From contig JAJDDB010000027.1 of assembly GCA_029260575.1 (NCBI GenBank), positions 560,501-624,500 on the forward strand: a stretch of DNA of 64,000 nt, given 5' to 3'. Below the pieces are notes generated by a model. That model worked only from the letters and a program-made list of their open reading frames with translations, searched no databases and was not told where the DNA came from. The stretch's first letter is position 1; the number at the start of each line of letters is the position of its first letter. The DNA comes from Phycisphaerales bacterium (GTDB lineage: Bacteria > Planctomycetota > Phycisphaerae > Phycisphaerales > SM1A02). Shown here piece by piece: positions 60,829-64,000 of this stretch. The position numbers were made by a program, and so were the translations under genes.

Positions 60829-61038
60829 GAAAGTTTCATTTGCGCTATTGAAAGTTTCATTTGCGCTCCGGAAGTCTTCAGGAGCGCTCCGGAGACTCTC
60901 ATTTGCGCTCCGGAAAGTCTCCGGCCCACTCCGGAAGTTTTCCGGAGCGCTCCGCAAAGTTTGAAGACCGCTCCGGAGACTTTCAGGAGCGCTCCGGAGA
61001 ACACGCGGACGTCTCCGCAAGTCTTCAGGACGTCTCCG
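60829..61038. repeat. array B: ten degenerate 21-bp tandem repeats
   Basis: Ten 21-bp units starting at 60829, then every 21 bp to 61018, with a partial unit after. Consensus is near GAAAGTTTCAGGAGCGCTCCG; the end G/A-C-T-C-C-G is best conserved, so TCCGGA recurs at unit borders and GGAGCGCTCC (a palindrome) lies in three units. All reading frames through it are heptad repeats, for example P-E-S-F-I-C-A (plus) and L-R-S-A-P-E-S (minus). The sequence differs from array A although unit length and copy number are the same. Confidence 0.85.
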
Positions 61039-61252
61039 GAAAGCACGAGGAAGTGGCAGGACACCTACGCTAGGCGTTTTCAAAATCCCGCTTTACACAT
61101 TGATTCGCCAAATCGGTGCAGCGATTAGCCCAGCAGCCACATATGCGCCCCGGCATCATCAGTAGGCATGCACGCTAACTCTTGGATTTGAACTTGGCCA
61201 TGATGAAGGCGTTATCGGTTGCAGCGCTGGCTGTGGTTTGAAATTCGACGAG

Positions 61253-63373
61253 TCAATCGTTCTTCGGCAATTCATCGGAATCGGGCAGACTGTCAATCCA
61301 GCCCTGCAACTTCTCCACTTCGTGAGAAAGACCAAGCTGTTCGTACAGATCACATGACTTGGCCCACATCTTCCTAGCCTCCCCGACCTGATGTCGAAGT
61401 TCAAAGAGCGAGCCGAGATTGCCATATTGGCTTGCAGACAAATGGAGCATGCCGTTTTTTTTGCTAATCTCTAGTGATTTGCGGCACATCGCTTCTGCTC
61501 CGTCGATATTGCCGCGGGATTTCATAATGCCTACAAGATTGCCGTAGACAGTGGCCATTCCTTCAAGCCGTCCAAGCTTCTCGTTGATCTCCAGTGCCTT
61601 TCGGTACATTGCCTCGGCATTGTCAAAATCATCACGCTTCTGCATGACGTTACCGATGTTTGCATAGTTTGTAGCCATACCGAGAAGACTACCGACCTTC
61701 TCATTGATCTCCAGCGCCTTTCTATGCATTGTTTCGGCTGCATCTAGATCGTCGCGTTTTCCAATAGCGATTCCGAGGTTACCATAGGCAGTGGCTATAC
61801 CTTCCTGCCAGCCCCGCTTCTCATTAATCTTCAACGACTTGCGGTACATTGCTTCGGCACCGTCGTTATCACCACGGGTCAGCATGACATTGCCAAGATT
61901 GCCGTACGCGCTACCGATGGACGCAAGACGTCCCAGGTTTTCGTATATCCCCAATGCCTTTCGGTGCATCGCTTCGGCGCCATCGAGATTACCGAGGGTT
62001 TGCAAAACGATGCCGAGGCTGTCGTAGTTGGCGGCCGCATTTTCGAGTCTGCCAAGTTTCTCGTTAATTTCCAGCGACTTTCGGTGCATCTTTCCGGCAC
62101 CCACCAAATCACCTCGGATTGTCAAGATGGTACCGAGATTGCCGTATACTTCCGCCATTCCTTCGAGCCGGTCGAGTTTCTGGTGGATTTCCAGCGCCTT
62201 GCGGTGCATCGCTTCGGCGCCATCAAGATCTCCACGGGTTTGCATGACGATGCCAAGGTTGACTTGATCGGCGGCCACTCCTTCGAGTCTGCCAAGCTTC
62301 TCGTCGATGTCCAACGCCCGTCGGTGCATCGTTTCGGCACCATCGAGATCACCTCGGTTCATCAAGAAGATACCTAGGTTGCCGTATGCGTCGGCCACGT
62401 GTTCTAGTCGGCCAAGTTTCTCTTCGATCACCAATGACTTGCGAAGCAATTCCTCGGCTGCATCGACATCACCGCGTGTTTCTTGAAGTGCGCCTTGATA
62501 ACGATAGACATCAGCCAACGACTCCGTGTCACCCATTTCAGTTGCGATGCGCTCTGCTTCATTGAACATAACACTTGCTTGGTCAAGCCTCCCTTCACGT
62601 CGAAGAAAATTCCCGTATTGAACGAATGAACGAGGGGTTACTCTTCGCAGAATTGCAGAAGCAAATTTTGCTTCTGCCTCAACCAGGTTCCCCTCATCAG
62701 ATAAGCGTTCTGCTTCATCGATGATATCTGTTGCATCATGCTCTCTTTCATAAGTCGGAGCTGCAAGTGTGCCATCGGAGGTTCTAGGAAGAAGGGGCCC
62801 ACCTCCAGAAGGTGGAGGTTTGTGATCGTCATCTCTATTCTCAAGTTCCTTGAACCATTTCCACAACTGCTGCTGCACATACTTTCCAAATTCTTCCGCA
62901 GTATCGAATGCTCCGTAATACAACGAACGATCGTCTTGAAGTTGCAGTTTGAACTGCAAGACTTTGCTTAGCTGTTCACCCGGATCTGATATTTGTCTTG
63001 GCTCAACGCCCTTGAAAAACACAACGATATCTCTCATCGGAGCGTCCGAATCAGCGATTTCATCAGTAGCAATACTAAATTCTTCTTCGGTTCCCGATGT
63101 GTAGTTGCCACCACTATCTGGCGGCGTGCCCCAGCGGTCCCAAAGCATGAGAATCATGAAGTCACACTTTTTAACATCAACGTTAATTAGGCTCTGCGGA
63201 CGTCCCTTACCAGGAAGCGTGTCTTCCCAACCGATTGGATAAAAGGCGATGCCCTGATCTAAGCAAACCATGTCGTTCCACTCGCTCAAAGTCTCCCGGA
63301 ACACTTTGCGCTCGCTTTCAAGCCCACTAGGTGACGCGATGAATACACGGTATATGCGCACGTTCTCGGGCAT
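61253..63373 (-). CDS. DUF4062 domain protein with ten 40-residue TPR repeats
   Basis: 706 residues. The N-terminal ~100 residues match DUF4062 (R-I-Y-R-V-F-I-A-S-P-S-G-L-E-S-E-R, then P-I-G-W-E-D-T and M-I-L-M-L-W-D-R-W-G-T-P-P), a TIR-like domain found in front of NTPase or repeat sensors. No NTPase domain is present here. After a Pro-rich linker (~185-205) and two degenerate repeats, ten TPRs of exactly 40 residues (~286-685) follow the pattern Y-G-N-L-G-x-x-x-x-x-R-G-D-L-D-G-A-E-A-M-H-R-K-A-L. An AAGGA ribosome site and TATATT promoter hexamer are upstream. It may be a protein- or stress-sensing signalling protein, possibly defence-related (inference). Confidence 0.88.
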   Translation of the reverse strand: MPENVRIYRVFIASPSGLESERKVFRETLSEWNDMVCLDQGIAFYPIGWEDTLPGKGRPQSLINVDVKKCDFMILMLWDRWGTPPDSGGNYTSGTEEEFSIATDEIADSDAPMRDIVVFFKGVEPRQISDPGEQLSKVLQFKLQLQDDRSLYYGAFDTAEEFGKYVQQQLWKWFKELENRDDDHKPPPSGGGPLLPRTSDGTLAAPTYEREHDATDIIDEAERLSDEGNLVEAEAKFASAILRRVTPRSFVQYGNFLRREGRLDQASVMFNEAERIATEMGDTESLADVYRYQGALQETRGDVDAAEELLRKSLVIEEKLGRLEHVADAYGNLGIFLMNRGDLDGAETMHRRALDIDEKLGRLEGVAADQVNLGIVMQTRGDLDGAEAMHRKALEIHQKLDRLEGMAEVYGNLGTILTIRGDLVGAGKMHRKSLEINEKLGRLENAAANYDSLGIVLQTLGNLDGAEAMHRKALGIYENLGRLASIGSAYGNLGNVMLTRGDNDGAEAMYRKSLKINEKRGWQEGIATAYGNLGIAIGKRDDLDAAETMHRKALEINEKVGSLLGMATNYANIGNVMQKRDDFDNAEAMYRKALEINEKLGRLEGMATVYGNLVGIMKSRGNIDGAEAMCRKSLEISKKNGMLHLSASQYGNLGSLFELRHQVGEARKMWAKSCDLYEQLGLSHEVEKLQGWIDSLPDSDELPKND
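61319..62518 (-). repeat. ten 120-bp coding tandem repeats (TPR units)
   Basis: Each unit encodes one 40-residue TPR. Blocks such as those for D-L-D-G-A-E-A-M-H-R-K-A-L and E-I-N-E-K-L-G-R-L-E-G recur almost unchanged at the DNA level, which suggests recent unit duplication and makes copy-number variation likely. Confidence 0.75.
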
Positions 63374-63429
63374 CCTGAGTCCTTGTTGCTAGATGCCAAT
63401 ATACAGAAGCATCCAAGGAATAATCGAGA

Positions 63430-63735
63430 TCACTTCTCCCCTTCCATCTCCATCCACGCTTGCCATGCTTTGACGACGAGGGCGGCTCGGGAGTGGACGT
63501 GGAGCTTGGTTCGCATGCGGTCGAGCTGTTCGGTGATGCACGATGGCTTCACGTGCAGCGATCGGGCCAGACGCGGTGCGGTAAGGTCCTGAGCCACAAT
63601 CAATTGCAGGATTTCTGCCTGTTGGGCTGACAAGCGCATGTGCCGGCCGAGGGTGAGCCAGTTGATGGCGCACGATGGCTGCGATGCAGATACGGCGGCG
63701 ACAGATGCGAAGCTGCTGTGTGAGCCACGGCACAA
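63430..63735 (-). CDS. LuxR-type helix-turn-helix protein
   Basis: 101 residues. The C-terminal ~60 residues form a GerE/LuxR HTH: L-S-A-Q-Q-A-E-I-L-Q-L-I, then A-R-S-L-H-V-K-P-S-C-I-T-E-Q-L-D-R-M-R-T-K-L-H-V-H-S. No receiver or ligand domain is present; the ~40 residues before it are of unknown fold. It would bind DNA alone or with a partner. The TTG at 63735 is uncertain because GGAGG is only 2-3 nt away; ATG 63639 would leave just the HTH. It is directly upstream of the DUF4062-TPR gene on the same strand (56 bp), so it may control or accompany it. Confidence 0.75.
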   Translation of the reverse strand: MCRGSHSSFASVAAVSASQPSCAINWLTLGRHMRLSAQQAEILQLIVAQDLTAPRLARSLHVKPSCITEQLDRMRTKLHVHSRAALVVKAWQAWMEMEGEK

Positions 63736-63876
63736 GCCCTCCCACAGATGAGGAGACTCAGCCTCTGTCTTCTTTCGCTGATGCGCTGTTTATTGGCCGG
63801 GTGCTGTGACTTGCTGCATCGCCGGTATGGCGAGTGTCACTCGTGCTGGATTGCGAATGTGTTGTGACTGTCGCGA

Positions 63877-64000
63877 TCAATCATCGTCATCGTCGTCGTC
63901 GTCATCTTCATCATCGGTTTCGATTTCGAGGACTTCACCCGCTTCGGTGACTTCGATTTCGTATTCCACGCCATCGAGTTCGCCTTCGATGTCGTAGATG
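63877..64000 (-). CDS. PepSY-domain protein, C-terminal end (5' part outside window)
   Basis: The frame is open to the right edge and stops at TGA 63877-63879. The ~40 visible residues read I-Y-D-I-E-G-E-L-D-G-V-E-Y-E-I-E-V, then E-A-G-E-V-L-E-I-E, the typical second strand pair of a PepSY domain, and end in an acidic tail with eight Asp in a row. PepSY domains are small periplasmic or extracellular modules that inhibit peptidases or sense ligands. The rest of the gene is beyond 64000. Confidence 0.75.
   Translation of the reverse strand, partial: IYDIEGELDGVEYEIEVTEAGEVLEIETDDEDDDDDDDDD

Noticed and set aside
60071-61038. CRISPR arrays
   Set aside because: The 21-bp units are contiguous with no unique spacers, the copies are degenerate, and no cas gene is present.
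60733-61128. Plus-strand frame through array B encoding P-E-S-F-I-C-A heptads
   Set aside because: Same reason as array A: openness is a result of the 21-bp period, and its start lies in the degraded segment without a ribosome site.

Overview
The window looks like a chromosomal segment of a planctomycete, most probably of the class Phycisphaerae. This is inferred from recurring lineage-style traits: a C-terminal zinc ribbon of the CxxCGYDLRG...CPECG type on a transporter and on a decayed membrane protein, a Ser/Thr kinase fused to TPRs, dockerin and PEP-CTERM-like secreted proteins, bactofilins, and a ddl-ftsQ pair not followed by ftsA/ftsZ. Base composition is moderately GC-rich and fairly even, except for the DUF4062/TPR gene near the right end. 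No rRNA, tRNA, CRISPR array or insertion sequence was found.

Layout. 1-5.6 kb: the end of ddl and an ftsQ-like gene, a membrane protein, cardiolipin synthase, a CII-like HTH protein next to a solitary DNA methyltransferase, and a DtxR/MntR regulator. 5.6-20.3 kb: a kinase-TPR protein, large secreted proteins, MFS/yceH, purE, csaA, two bactofilins, a CPBP protease, a PEP-CTERM-like protein and an FG-GAP/UnbV/dockerin protein. 20.3-33.7 kb: a Kef-type antiporter, a DUF389 protein, an amber-interrupted DUF2959 gene, metH, a LolA-like protein divergent from metH, an ABC-2 exporter, an MFS transporter and an unpaired CoA-transferase A subunit. 33.9-50.1 kb: a contiguous type II secretion operon (a Spy-like protein, E, F, G, H, I-like, J, K, L-like, M-like, C/P-like, the secretin D, and a lipoprotein). 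50.1-58.1 kb, all minus strand: POT and AbgT transporters, a short asparaginase, a DUF255/YyaL protein, a pseudogene and pheA. 58.2-64 kb: two membrane proteins, then a gene-poor stretch with two separate 10-unit arrays of 21-bp repeats around a degraded coding segment, then a DUF4062-TPR protein, a LuxR-type HTH protein and a partial PepSY protein.

How the parts fit. The secretion operon is the largest functional unit and could export the dockerin, PEP-CTERM-like and other signal-peptide proteins in the window, though no direct link is visible. Many genes lack a Shine-Dalgarno sequence and instead carry a TANNNT hexamer 6-7 nt before the start codon, which indicates leaderless transcripts. 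This rule was used to correct several starts. The most unusual parts are the 60.0-61.25 kb repeat/decay region, a hidden zinc-ribbon pseudogene at 56.4-56.9 kb, the amber codon in the DUF2959 gene, and a structured region between metH and its divergent neighbour.
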